Source: DASSUW01 sp963844405 (lineage in GTDB: Bacteria > Actinomycetota > Thermoleophilia > Solirubrobacterales > Solirubrobacteraceae). From it: a stretch of 64,000 nucleotides of DNA. Made by a program: the position numbers and the translations under genes. Positions 52,676 through 60,276 of the stretch are shown here, one piece after another. Under the pieces are notes generated by a model. That model made no database searches and was not told the DNA's origin. It worked only from the letters and a program-made list of their open reading frames with translations. Each line of letters opens with the position of its first letter. The first letter of the stretch is position 1. Location: positions 992,001-1,056,000 of the forward strand of contig CAWJNZ010000007.1 of NCBI GenBank assembly GCA_963844405.1, given 5' to 3'.

Positions 52676-53289
52676 AGCAGCTCACGCACCGTGTCGTCGA
52701 ACGTGTGGTGGCCCTGCTCGGCCTTGCGCCGCCCCAGCGCCTCCAACGTCTCGCGGTCGAGGCGGATCCAGCCGCCGCCCGGGAAGTGCGCGGCGATCGT
52801 GCGCCGCCACACCTCGACCGGCATGCGCCAGCGCGCGGTGCAGCTCCACGGCACGAGCACGACCTGCAGCCGGTCGTCGTGCCCGCGGTAGAGCACGGTC
52901 CCGTTGAAGTGGAAGCCGAGCGGCACCTCGCCGCCTGACAGCGCGTCGAAGTACTTCGCCGACGCGACCTCGAGGTCATACGTGCACGGCACCTCGACGG
53001 CGAACGCCGCCGAGCCGGTGAACGACGGCACCAACGACTCGACACGCGCCCACTGCAGCGGGTGCGTGGTCGCACCCCAGCGCTCGGGCGCCCCGAACAG
53101 CTCGACCAGCCGCTCGCGCTCGGTGTCGTCGTACGAGCGCCGCGCGGGGTCGATCATCACCTGCGTCGACAGCGCGACGGTGTAGACCTCGTGGCCGTCA
53201 GGCTCCGACAGGTGCAGGTGGAAGCGAACGCCCGGGCTCGCGGAGTGCTCGATCGGCTCGGCGGCAAGAACCGTGAACTCCAGCGTCAT
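52672..53289 (-). CDS. DUF6084-type hydrogenase-cluster protein
   Basis: 205 residues from ATG 53289, coupled on both sides. The sequence is mostly beta strands with conserved-looking tracts FTVLAAEPIEHSASPGVRFH (start), VPCTYDLEVASAKYFDAL (about 113-130), GEVPLGFHFNGTVLY (about 133-147) and WSCTARWRMPVEVWRRTIAAHFP shortened to its WRMPVEVW core. It matches DUF6084, which I know mainly from actinobacterial hydrogenase neighbourhoods. No cofactor motif is evident. Confidence 0.72.
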   Translation of the reverse strand: MTLEFTVLAAEPIEHSASPGVRFHLHLSEPDGHEVYTVALSTQVMIDPARRSYDDTERERLVELFGAPERWGATTHPLQWARVESLVPSFTGSAAFAVEVPCTYDLEVASAKYFDALSGGEVPLGFHFNGTVLYRGHDDRLQVVLVPWSCTARWRMPVEVWRRTIAAHFPGGGWIRLDRETLEALGRRKAEQGHHTFDDTVRELL

Positions 53290-53912
53290 CGCGCGATCGC
53301 CTCGGCGCGCAGGTCGTCGAAGTAGCGCTCGACCGCCGCCTCCATCGCCGCGCCGCCGGTGATCCCCTCCCACGTCGCCTTGACGATCCCCACCAGCCGG
53401 TAGCAGTCGTCGAGCGGCGCGACGGCATAGAGCGGCGGCGTCGCCATGCGGTTGACGAGCAGCGCCTCGGCGTCGGCGTCGAGGTCCTCGAGCACCGGGT
53501 TGGCGGTCACCAGCCGGTCCCAGGCCGCGAGGTCGAGCTCGCACTCGGTGGCGCCGGCCGGGCTGGGATAGAGGCCGACGATCCGGCCGCTCTCGCTCGA
53601 GCGCAGGAAGAAGGCCAGGCCGATCGGGATCTGGAACTCGGCCCACAGGTCGTCGGGGAGATCCAGGTCGCGCAGCCACAGCGTGCGCGAGCCGGTCGGC
53701 CGGTAGCGCGCGTCGCCCGAGCGGGTCGACCAGCAGGTGGCGCAGACGCAGACGATCCGCCGCTCCTCGAGGTCGAGCAGGTGCTTGTGGTCCTCGGGCA
53801 GCGACAGCGGGCACAGCTCGCAGCGGCCGCCTTGCGACCGGTCGCGAGGCGGCGGCGCGGGCGGCGGCCGCACGAACCGCCGCAGGCCGCTGACGAGCGC
53901 CGGGTCCATCAT
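53286..53912 (-). CDS. DUF5947-type cysteine-rich hydrogenase-cluster protein
   Basis: 208 residues from ATG 53912, coupled (ATGA) to the NifU-Rieske-like gene. Near residues 33-63 there is a cysteine cluster, CELCPLSL then CVCATCW, which could bind zinc or an iron-sulfur cluster. Later tracts are WLRDLDLPDDLWAEFQIPIG (about 84-103), FFLRSSESGRIVGLYPSPAG and YRLVGIVKATWEGITGG. This agrees with DUF5947. The cysteines are adjacent to the redox module's gene, so an electron-transfer or assembly partner is plausible, but unproven. Confidence 0.75.
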   Translation of the reverse strand: MMDPALVSGLRRFVRPPPAPPPRDRSQGGRCELCPLSLPEDHKHLLDLEERRIVCVCATCWSTRSGDARYRPTGSRTLWLRDLDLPDDLWAEFQIPIGLAFFLRSSESGRIVGLYPSPAGATECELDLAAWDRLVTANPVLEDLDADAEALLVNRMATPPLYAVAPLDDCYRLVGIVKATWEGITGGAAMEAAVERYFDDLRAEAIAR

Positions 53913-54736
53913 CCGACCGCCACCTGCACGCCGCCGTCGACTCGCAGCAACGGCACGGGCGAGATCTGGAGCCGGTCGTCGTCGGGCGAACGGCCGGCAC
54001 GCCGCAGCTCGAAGCGCCGCTCGCACGACGGGCACGTGAGCGTGCCGTCGGGCGCCATCGGCGCGTCGTCGAGCCGGGCGCGGCACCAGCCGCACGCGTT
54101 GCGGTAGGCCAGCAGCGTGCCGCCGACGTTGGCGAGGAACAGCTCCGCGACGACGATCGTCCGGCCGGCCGGCGGCGGCACGACATCGAGGTCGGTCCAC
54201 GCGGGCGGCGCCCCCTTCGTCGGCGCGCCGTTCGACTGGATCACCGGAAGCTCGAAGGCGCCGATCGGCTCGTCGCGGACGCCCTCGACCTCGAGGCCCT
54301 CGAGGTCGGGCGCCGTCTCCTCGAGCGCCTTCTTGATGGCCAGCTCCAAAGTGGCCTCCGAGGCCGGGCACCCCTTGCAGTGGCCGACGAGCCTCAGGTG
54401 CGCGACCCCGTCCTCGACGCCGACGAGCTCGACGTCGCCGCCGTGCGACTCCATGTACGGCCGCACGCTGTCGAGCGCCTCGCGCACGCGATCCTCCAGC
54501 GACACCGGGTAGAGGCCGTGGATCAGGAGCAGGCTCGCCACCACGCCGTCCTCGGCCAGCCGGTCGCGGAGGTCGTCGCCGACCGCCGCCATGATCCGCT
54601 CCAGCCCCTCGCCGTAGAGCTGCATGATCGAGGCGACCAGCTCGTCGGCGACCGCCCGCGCCTGGAGGTCGTGGACCTCCTCGAGCTGCGCGGTCAGCGC
54701 CTGGACGCGCTCGATCAACGCCTCCGAGGTCAGCAC
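53909..54736 (-). CDS. NifU-like domain fused to a Rieske-like 4-Cys module
   Basis: 275 residues from GTG 54736, overlapping the large-subunit stop. Residues 75-155 are a NifU C-terminal domain with C120-x2-C123 (GHCKGCPASEATL), which can carry or donate an Fe-S cluster. Residues 190-275 have a Rieske-like frame, VVAELFLANVGGTLLAYRNA, but the ligands read CGWC (215-218) and CPSC (235-238) in place of C-x-H and C-x2-H. Group 1h-type hydrogenase operons often encode such small Fe-S partners (HhyE/HucE-like). It likely relays electrons from the hydrogenase. Confidence 0.82.
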   Translation of the reverse strand: MLTSEALIERVQALTAQLEEVHDLQARAVADELVASIMQLYGEGLERIMAAVGDDLRDRLAEDGVVASLLLIHGLYPVSLEDRVREALDSVRPYMESHGGDVELVGVEDGVAHLRLVGHCKGCPASEATLELAIKKALEETAPDLEGLEVEGVRDEPIGAFELPVIQSNGAPTKGAPPAWTDLDVVPPPAGRTIVVAELFLANVGGTLLAYRNACGWCRARLDDAPMAPDGTLTCPSCERRFELRRAGRSPDDDRLQISPVPLLRVDGGVQVAVG

Positions 54737-56505
54737 ATCCCCGTCGGCATGTGGACGACCTTGCGGACCTTGCCCTTCCCGTACATGTGCACCCCGCAGG
54801 GCAGGCACGGGTCGAAGCTGTGGACCGCCCGCATGATGTCGATCCCCTTGAAGCTCTCGGGACCGTTCTCCTCGAAGATCGGCGTGTTCTGCACCGCGTC
54901 CTCGTACGGGCCGGGCGTGCCGTAGGCGTCGCGCGGGTTGCCGTTCCACGGCGTCGGCGGATACGGCTGGTAGTTGGCGATCTTGCCGTCGCGGATGACC
55001 ATGTGGTGCGACAGCACGCCGCGCGCCGCCTCGTGGAAGCCGACGCTGATCGCCGAGTCCGGCACCGTGAAGTCGTTCCACGACTTCGTACGCCCGGCCC
55101 GGACCTCCTTGAGCGCCTGCTCGAGGTTGTAGAGGCCTACGAGCGCCGAGTACGCCTGGTGGTACGACCGCGCGCGCTGGCGCTCGATCGCGTTCGACCA
55201 CGGCGGGATCTTCCACTCGAGCTCCATCTCGGGCATGAACCCGGTCTTCGGGAGCACCATCTGGATGCTCTCGCCGGTCGCCTTCAGGTAGCCGAGGTCG
55301 ACGAGGCCGGCCTTCGCCGTCACCCACTGGCGGGCGAACGGCCCCCCGCCGGTGTCGTTGGCCACGAACACGTCGTTGCGCTTGTCGTGCATCCGCGGCG
55401 AGGCGACCCACGAGTACTTGTCGGCCCAGTCGCGCGCCTGCGGCTTGGGCAGCGTCACCTTGTTCCACGGGTGCCGCTTGTCGACCGGGTTGCCGAGCGG
55501 GTCCTGGGTGACGAACGTCTCCTCGTTCGTCCAGTCGTCGAAGTACGAGGAGCCGAGCAGGATGCGGATCGCGAGGTTGATCTCCACGAGGTCGGTGGTG
55601 ATCAGCTCGCCCTTGAACACGAGGCCGGGGGTGACGAACCGCCGCCGCCCCCAGTCGGTCATGTTGCGGTAGTTGTAGTCGACGTACTGCGGGTCGTCGA
55701 AGGCGCCCCAGCAGATCAGGTCGGTGTCGCGGTAGCCGACCTGCTCGTATCCCGGCATCGCCTCGTAGAAGAAGTCGTAGAGGTCGTCGTGCATCGGGAC
55801 CGTGCGCTTGCAGTAGTCCATGTAGCGCATCAGGCGCACGTAGTAGTCGGTGAGCGTCTGGTGCGTGATGTCGGCGCTGCAGCCGCCCGGCATGATCGTC
55901 GACGGGTGGGTGTGGCGGCCGCCGAACAGGCAGTACATCTCGCGCGTGTAGCGGGCCACCTGGAGCGTCTCGAGGTAGAAGCTGCCGGTGAACGCGTTGA
56001 GCGCCCGCATGATGTCGGCGATCGTGCGGTAGCCGTGGATGTCGGCGTGCGGCGCGCTCGTCTCCTCGGCCTTCTTCAGCAGGCCGGGGTTGGTGTCCTT
56101 GACCACCTGCTCGGAGTAGTCCACGTTCGCCATGCAGTCGTTGAAGATCGCGTGGTCGAACATGAAGTCGGCCGACTCGGCGAGGTTGAACGCGTAGTCG
56201 CCGAGCGGCGGCGGCTTGACCCCGTAGGCCATGTTCTGGTTCAGGCAGGAGCAGGTGCAGTGGTTGTCACCGCAGATGCCGCATATGCGGCTGGTGATGA
56301 AGTGCGCGTCGCGCGGATCGATCCCCTTCATGAAGATGTCGAAGCCGCGGAAGATCATCGAGGTGCTGTAGCACTTGAGGACCTGCTGGTTGGCGAAGTC
56401 GATCTCCGTGTGGATGCCGAGGCTGCCGACGATCCGGGTCACCGGATCCCACGACATCTCCTTGACGGCGATCTTCTTCTCGACCGGAGTCTCTGCGGTT
56501 GCCAT
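54730..56505 (-). CDS. hhyL: [NiFe]-hydrogenase large subunit, group 1h type
   Basis: 591 residues from ATG 56505, with GGAGGGGAC upstream. The L1 motif is RICGICGDNH (C75, C78) and the L2 motif DPCLPCGVH (C567, C570), giving the four cysteine ligands of the NiFe site. The C-G-I-C-G-D-N-H form is typical of group 1h (formerly group 5) actinobacterial hydrogenases, which oxidise trace H2 in air. Eighteen residues follow the L2 histidine (MYGKGKVRKVVHMPTGMC) and should be removed by the protease. Extra cysteines (NHCTCSC, about 82-87) lie just after L1. Confidence 0.95.
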   Translation of the reverse strand: MATAETPVEKKIAVKEMSWDPVTRIVGSLGIHTEIDFANQQVLKCYSTSMIFRGFDIFMKGIDPRDAHFITSRICGICGDNHCTCSCLNQNMAYGVKPPPLGDYAFNLAESADFMFDHAIFNDCMANVDYSEQVVKDTNPGLLKKAEETSAPHADIHGYRTIADIMRALNAFTGSFYLETLQVARYTREMYCLFGGRHTHPSTIMPGGCSADITHQTLTDYYVRLMRYMDYCKRTVPMHDDLYDFFYEAMPGYEQVGYRDTDLICWGAFDDPQYVDYNYRNMTDWGRRRFVTPGLVFKGELITTDLVEINLAIRILLGSSYFDDWTNEETFVTQDPLGNPVDKRHPWNKVTLPKPQARDWADKYSWVASPRMHDKRNDVFVANDTGGGPFARQWVTAKAGLVDLGYLKATGESIQMVLPKTGFMPEMELEWKIPPWSNAIERQRARSYHQAYSALVGLYNLEQALKEVRAGRTKSWNDFTVPDSAISVGFHEAARGVLSHHMVIRDGKIANYQPYPPTPWNGNPRDAYGTPGPYEDAVQNTPIFEENGPESFKGIDIMRAVHSFDPCLPCGVHMYGKGKVRKVVHMPTGMC

Positions 56506-56514
56506 GTCCCCTCC

Positions 56515-57576
56515 TCACCACCGCTTCGCGTAGCCGGTGGTCAGCTCCGGCTTGTTGTGCCGCCACTCGGGTTCCTTGTCGTACCGGCGCTTGATCATCG
56601 CCTTGCGTCCCCAGCGCAGGATCGGGCCGTAGGTGAACTTCGCGGCGGTGCTCGAGAGCCGGCCGTACTCGTCCTCGTCCATGAACGGCATGTACTTGTC
56701 GGGGAAGCCGGGCATCGTGCAGGCCATGCAGATGCCGCCGACGTTGGGGCAGCCGCCGATGCCGTTGATCCACCCCCGCAGCGGCACGTTGCACTTGACC
56801 ACCGGACCCTTGCAGCCGAGCTTGACGAGGCAGCGGTGGTCGGAGCCGTACTCGGTCGCGAAGTCGCCGGACTCGTAGAAGGCGGCGCGGTTGCAGCTCT
56901 CGTGGACGGTGCGGCCGAACAGCCAGGTCGGCCGGTGGGCGTCGTCGAGCTCCGGGAGCGGCGCCATGCCCGCCAGCGCGAAGACGAGGTACATCAGCGT
57001 CTCGGACGTGTTGTCGCCCTGCGCCGGGCAGCCGGGGATGTTGACGATCGGGATCCCGGCCTTCGACTTCCAGTTCCAGCCCAGGTAGTCGCACAGCCCC
57101 ATCGCGCCGGTGGGGTTGTTCTTCATCGCCGGGATGCCGCCGTAGGTCGCGCACGTGCCGACGGCCACGACCGCCGCCGCCTTCGGCGCCAGGCGGTCGA
57201 CCCACTCGTTGGTGGTGATCGGCTGGCCCGTGGAGGGGTTCACGCCCATGCCGGTCCAGTAGCCGTCGCCGTTGATCTTCTCGTTCGGCACCGACCCCTC
57301 GAGCACGAGCACGAACGGGTCGAGCTTGCCGTCCTCGGCGTCGTACCAGGCCTGCATGAACTCCTGGCCCTGCTCGACGGCGAGCACCGTGTTGTGCACG
57401 ACGACCCGCGGCATGCCGGGGATCGCGCCGGTGATGATGTCCTCGAGGCTCGGGTTGGTGGCGCCCGTCAGCGCCACGCTGTCGCCCTCGCAGCTGAGCC
57501 CCGTGGTGAGCCAGATCACGTGGGCGGTGATCGCCTCCGTCTGGGCTTGATTCGGCACGAACTCGGTTGCGGCCAT
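56515..57576 (-). CDS. hhyS: [NiFe]-hydrogenase small subunit, group 1h type
   Basis: 353 residues from ATG 57576. There is no Tat signal peptide, as expected for this group. The proximal cluster region is TTGLSCEGD (C29, with D32 as a likely fourth ligand, an oxygen-tolerance trait described for this class), then GTCATYGGIPAMKNNPTGAMG and NIPGCPAQGDN. Medial and distal ligands follow in HESCNRAAFYE, GCKGPVVKC, GGCPNVGGICMACTMPGF. It passes electrons out of the NiFe site. It precedes hhyL by nine bases. A 343-residue paralogue lies upstream in the same operon. Confidence 0.95.
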   Translation of the reverse strand: MAATEFVPNQAQTEAITAHVIWLTTGLSCEGDSVALTGATNPSLEDIITGAIPGMPRVVVHNTVLAVEQGQEFMQAWYDAEDGKLDPFVLVLEGSVPNEKINGDGYWTGMGVNPSTGQPITTNEWVDRLAPKAAAVVAVGTCATYGGIPAMKNNPTGAMGLCDYLGWNWKSKAGIPIVNIPGCPAQGDNTSETLMYLVFALAGMAPLPELDDAHRPTWLFGRTVHESCNRAAFYESGDFATEYGSDHRCLVKLGCKGPVVKCNVPLRGWINGIGGCPNVGGICMACTMPGFPDKYMPFMDEDEYGRLSSTAAKFTYGPILRWGRKAMIKRRYDKEPEWRHNKPELTTGYAKRW

Positions 57577-57589
57577 AAGCGTTCCCCTC

Positions 57590-58642
57590 TCAGCAGATAC
57601 GCGGCAGCGGGTCGCCGACGAGCTGGTCCATCACCCGCCGGCCGCCGAACGCCGTGTTCACCAGGACCATGCCTGGCGGCTCCGTCTTCACCTCTCCGAT
57701 CGCGGCCGCGCGCCCGCAGCCGTCCACCTCGCGCAGCGCGGCGAGCGTCGCGTCCGCCGCCTCCGGGGCCACGAAGGCGACGAAGACGCCCTCGTTGGCG
57801 ACGTACATGGGGTCGATCCCCAGCAGCTCCGCCGCGCCGGCCACGGCGGGGTCGACCGGCACCGCCGCCTCGTCGACGGCCATGGCGACGCCGGAGGCGC
57901 GCGCGATCTCGTTGAGCACGGACGCCACGCCGCCGCGCGTGGCGTCGCGCAGGCAGTGGAGCCCAGGCCCGAGGATGGCGTCGACCGCCGGCCACAGCGA
58001 GCGTGTGTCGGACTCGATGTCGGCGTCGAGCCCGAGCTCGCCGCGCGCGAGCATGATCGCCGTCCCGTGCGCGCCGATCGGGCCGGACACGAGGATGCGG
58101 TCGCCCGGCCGGACCGCGCCCGGCGACAGCTCGGCGCGCGGGTCGCGCGCGCCGACGCCGGTCGTGCAGACGTACATCCCGTCGGCGTGCCCGCGCTCGA
58201 CGACCTTGGTGTCGCCGGCCATGATCCGCACGCCCGCCGCCTCGGCGGCGGCGGCGATCGCCTCGACCTCGGCCCGCAGCACGGCCGAGTCCAGGCCCTC
58301 CTCGAGGATCAGCGCCAGGCTGAGCGCGAGCGGGCGGGCGCCGGCCATCGCGAGGTCGTTGACCGTGCCGTTGACGGCCAGCTCGCCGATCGAGCCGCCC
58401 GGGAAGCGCAGCGGCTTCACCACGAAGGAGTCGGTGGTCAGCGCGACCTCGCCGACCACCGCGGCGTCGGCCAGCTCCTCCATGCCGAAGGCGGGTGCCA
58501 GCAGGCCCTCGATCAGCGTCTGCGTCGCCTTGCCGCCGGCGCCGTGGGCCATCGTGATCCGCTCGTCCTTGAAGCGCGGCCGCTTCGCGCGAGCGGTCTC
58601 GATGATCCCGAGGATCCGCTCCTCACGTGAGGACACGCTCAC
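57590..58642 (-). CDS. hypE: Carbamoyl dehydratase HypE
   Basis: 350 residues. The AIRS/PurM-like fold includes MAHGAGGKATQTLIEGLLAP (about 31-50), GDTKVVERGHADGMYV, DRILVSGPIGAHGTAIM and CLRDATRGGVASVLNEIARA. The essential C-terminal cysteine is present in the final DPLPRIC, which receives the carbamoyl group from HypF and is dehydrated to thiocyanate. The start overlaps the hypD 3' end by 20 bases; the stop lies 13 bases before hhyS. Confidence 0.97.
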   Translation of the reverse strand: MSVSSREERILGIIETARAKRPRFKDERITMAHGAGGKATQTLIEGLLAPAFGMEELADAAVVGEVALTTDSFVVKPLRFPGGSIGELAVNGTVNDLAMAGARPLALSLALILEEGLDSAVLRAEVEAIAAAAEAAGVRIMAGDTKVVERGHADGMYVCTTGVGARDPRAELSPGAVRPGDRILVSGPIGAHGTAIMLARGELGLDADIESDTRSLWPAVDAILGPGLHCLRDATRGGVASVLNEIARASGVAMAVDEAAVPVDPAVAGAAELLGIDPMYVANEGVFVAFVAPEAADATLAALREVDGCGRAAAIGEVKTEPPGMVLVNTAFGGRRVMDQLVGDPLPRIC

Positions 58643-59738
58643 GCGCGAACCTCCCGTAGTTGTAATAGGCGGCGCACGCGCCCTCCGGCGACACCATGCA
58701 CGTCCCGATCGCGTGCTCGGGCGTGCACGCGGTGCCGAAGACCTTGCACTCCCACGGCTTGATCACGCCCTTGAGGACCTCACCGCACTGGCACGCCTTG
58801 GGATCGGCCACCCGCACGCCGGGCACGGAGAACCGCCGCTCGGCGTCCAGCTCTTCATACGCCGCCGACAGCTTCAGCGCGCTCTGCGAGATGAAGCCGA
58901 GCCCGCGCCACTCGAAGTGCGGCCGCAGCTCGAAGACCTCGGCCATGACCTCGAGGGCGCGCACGTTGCCGTCGTGCGGGACGATGCGCCTGTACTGGTT
59001 CTCGACCTCGCAGCGGCCCTCGGCGAGCTGCACGAGGATCATCTCGATCGACTGCAGGATGTCGAGCGGCTCGAAGCCCGAGATGACGACCGGGCGCCGG
59101 TAGTCGGCGGGGATGAACCCCAACGGGCGCGCGCCGACGACCGTGCAGACGTGGCCCGGCCCGATGAAGCCGTCGAGCCGCAGGTCCGGCGACTCGAGCA
59201 GCGCCCGCAGCGGCGGCACGATCGTCACGTGGTTGCAGACGCAGCTGAAGTTGGCGACGCCCTCGGCCTTGGCGCGCTTGAGCGTGAGCGCGGTCGACGG
59301 CGCGGTCGTCTCGAAGCCGATCGCGAAGAAGACCACCTCGCGGTCGGGGTGCTGCTTGGCGATCCGCAGCGCGTCGAGCGGCGAGTAGACCATCCGCACG
59401 TCGGCGCCCGCCGCCTTGGCCTCGAGCAGCGTCCCGCGCGACCCCGGCACCCGCAGCATGTCGCCGAAGCAGGTGAAGATGACGCCGGGCTCGTGGGCGA
59501 GCGCGATGCCGTCGTCGACGCGGCCCATCGGGATCACGCAGACCGGGCAGCCGGGCCCGTGCACGAGCTCGACGTTCTCCGGCAGCAGGTCGTCGATCCC
59601 GTACTTGTAGATCGAGTGCGTGTGCCCGCCGCACACCTCCATCACCTTGTAGTGGCGGCCGGGCTCGACGGTGGCGAGGATCTTCCCGGCGAGCACCTGG
59701 CCGAGCTCGGCGTCGCGGTACTCGTCGACGAACCTCAC
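58623..59738 (-). CDS. hypD: Hydrogenase Fe(CN)2CO assembly protein HypD
   Basis: 371 residues from GTG 59738 (GTGA overlap with the HypC-like gene). Conserved segments are MEVCGGHTHSIYKYG (about 35-49), LVHGPGCPVCVIPMG (about 60-74), IGFETTAPSTALTL (about 138-151), VISGFEPLDILQSIEM and the C-terminal [4Fe-4S] region KACQCGEVLKGV ... CKVFGTACTPEHAIGTCMVS. HypD holds iron with HypC while CN and CO are attached. Confidence 0.97.
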   Translation of the reverse strand: MRFVDEYRDAELGQVLAGKILATVEPGRHYKVMEVCGGHTHSIYKYGIDDLLPENVELVHGPGCPVCVIPMGRVDDGIALAHEPGVIFTCFGDMLRVPGSRGTLLEAKAAGADVRMVYSPLDALRIAKQHPDREVVFFAIGFETTAPSTALTLKRAKAEGVANFSCVCNHVTIVPPLRALLESPDLRLDGFIGPGHVCTVVGARPLGFIPADYRRPVVISGFEPLDILQSIEMILVQLAEGRCEVENQYRRIVPHDGNVRALEVMAEVFELRPHFEWRGLGFISQSALKLSAAYEELDAERRFSVPGVRVADPKACQCGEVLKGVIKPWECKVFGTACTPEHAIGTCMVSPEGACAAYYNYGRFARERVLT

Positions 59739-59944
59739 GTCAGCACCTGGAGCGCCGTGCCGGCGTGGACGAGCAGGCGGTCGCCCTCACGCACGGGGTC
59801 GACGAGCGCGATCTCGACGGAGGAGCGCTCGCCGTCGTCGGCCTCGCACAGCGCGAGCGCCCGCGCCGCGTCGACCCGGACGACCCGCAGCGGGACGGCG
59901 TGGTCGCCGCACGTGATGCAGACGTCGTGCTCGCACTCGCTCAC
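59735..59944 (-). CDS. HypC/HupF-like second chaperone
   Basis: 69 residues from GTG 59944, overlapping the hypC stop. The N-terminus is CEHDVCITCGDHAVPLRVVR, unlike canonical MCLAIP, but the C-terminal REGDRLLVHAGTALQVL matches the GDxVLVHAGFAL pattern of the HypC family. Three cysteines occur in the first dozen residues. It sits between hypC and hypD, so it probably acts on a HypC-type step, perhaps specific to one of the two small-subunit pairings. Confidence 0.72.
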   Translation of the reverse strand: MSECEHDVCITCGDHAVPLRVVRVDAARALALCEADDGERSSVEIALVDPVREGDRLLVHAGTALQVLT

Positions 59945-60207
59945 TCGATCACGCTCGCTCTCAGCTCCGCGAGCTCCTGCTCGTAGTCGGCGCCCATGCC
60001 CTCGAGCAGCCGCACGGTCGCCTCGGCCTCCTCCTCGTCGACCTTCGACAGCGCGAAGCCGACGTGGATGAGCACCCAGTCGCCGACCCCGGCGTCGTCG
60101 AGCAGCCCGACGTTGATCGTGCGCTGCACGCCCGCGACGTCCACCTTGGCGAGCCGGTTCGCCTCGTCGACGATGTCGACGATCCGGCCGGGGATGGCCA
60201 GGCACAT
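59941..60207 (-). CDS. hypC: Hydrogenase assembly chaperone HypC
   Basis: 88 residues from ATG 60207. It begins MCLAIPGRIVDIVDEANRLA, with the essential N-terminal cysteine, and contains VGDWVLIHVGFALSKVDEEE (about 42-61), the family OB-fold signature. A helical acidic tail ends the protein. GGAGGAACC about 11-19 bases upstream is the likely ribosome-binding site. A 14-bp palindrome lies further upstream. Confidence 0.96.
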   Translation of the reverse strand: MCLAIPGRIVDIVDEANRLAKVDVAGVQRTINVGLLDDAGVGDWVLIHVGFALSKVDEEEAEATVRLLEGMGADYEQELAELRASVIE

Positions 60208-60253
60208 GAGGAGCCGAAGGTTCCTCCCCGGACCGGGGTCCTACAACCGACTG

Positions 60254-60267
60254 GTAATCCGGATTAC
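60254..60267 (-). promoter_or_regulatory. GTAATCCGGATTAC palindrome before hypC
   Basis: A perfect 14-bp palindrome lies 47-60 bases upstream of hypC and ten bases after the stop of the orphan small subunit. A second symmetric element, CCCCGG-A-CCGGGG (60226-60238), sits between it and hypC. A regulator site for the hypC-to-nickel-permease part of the block is the best reading; with no loop bases it is a poor terminator. Confidence 0.5.
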
Positions 60268-60276
60268 GGTCCGGCG

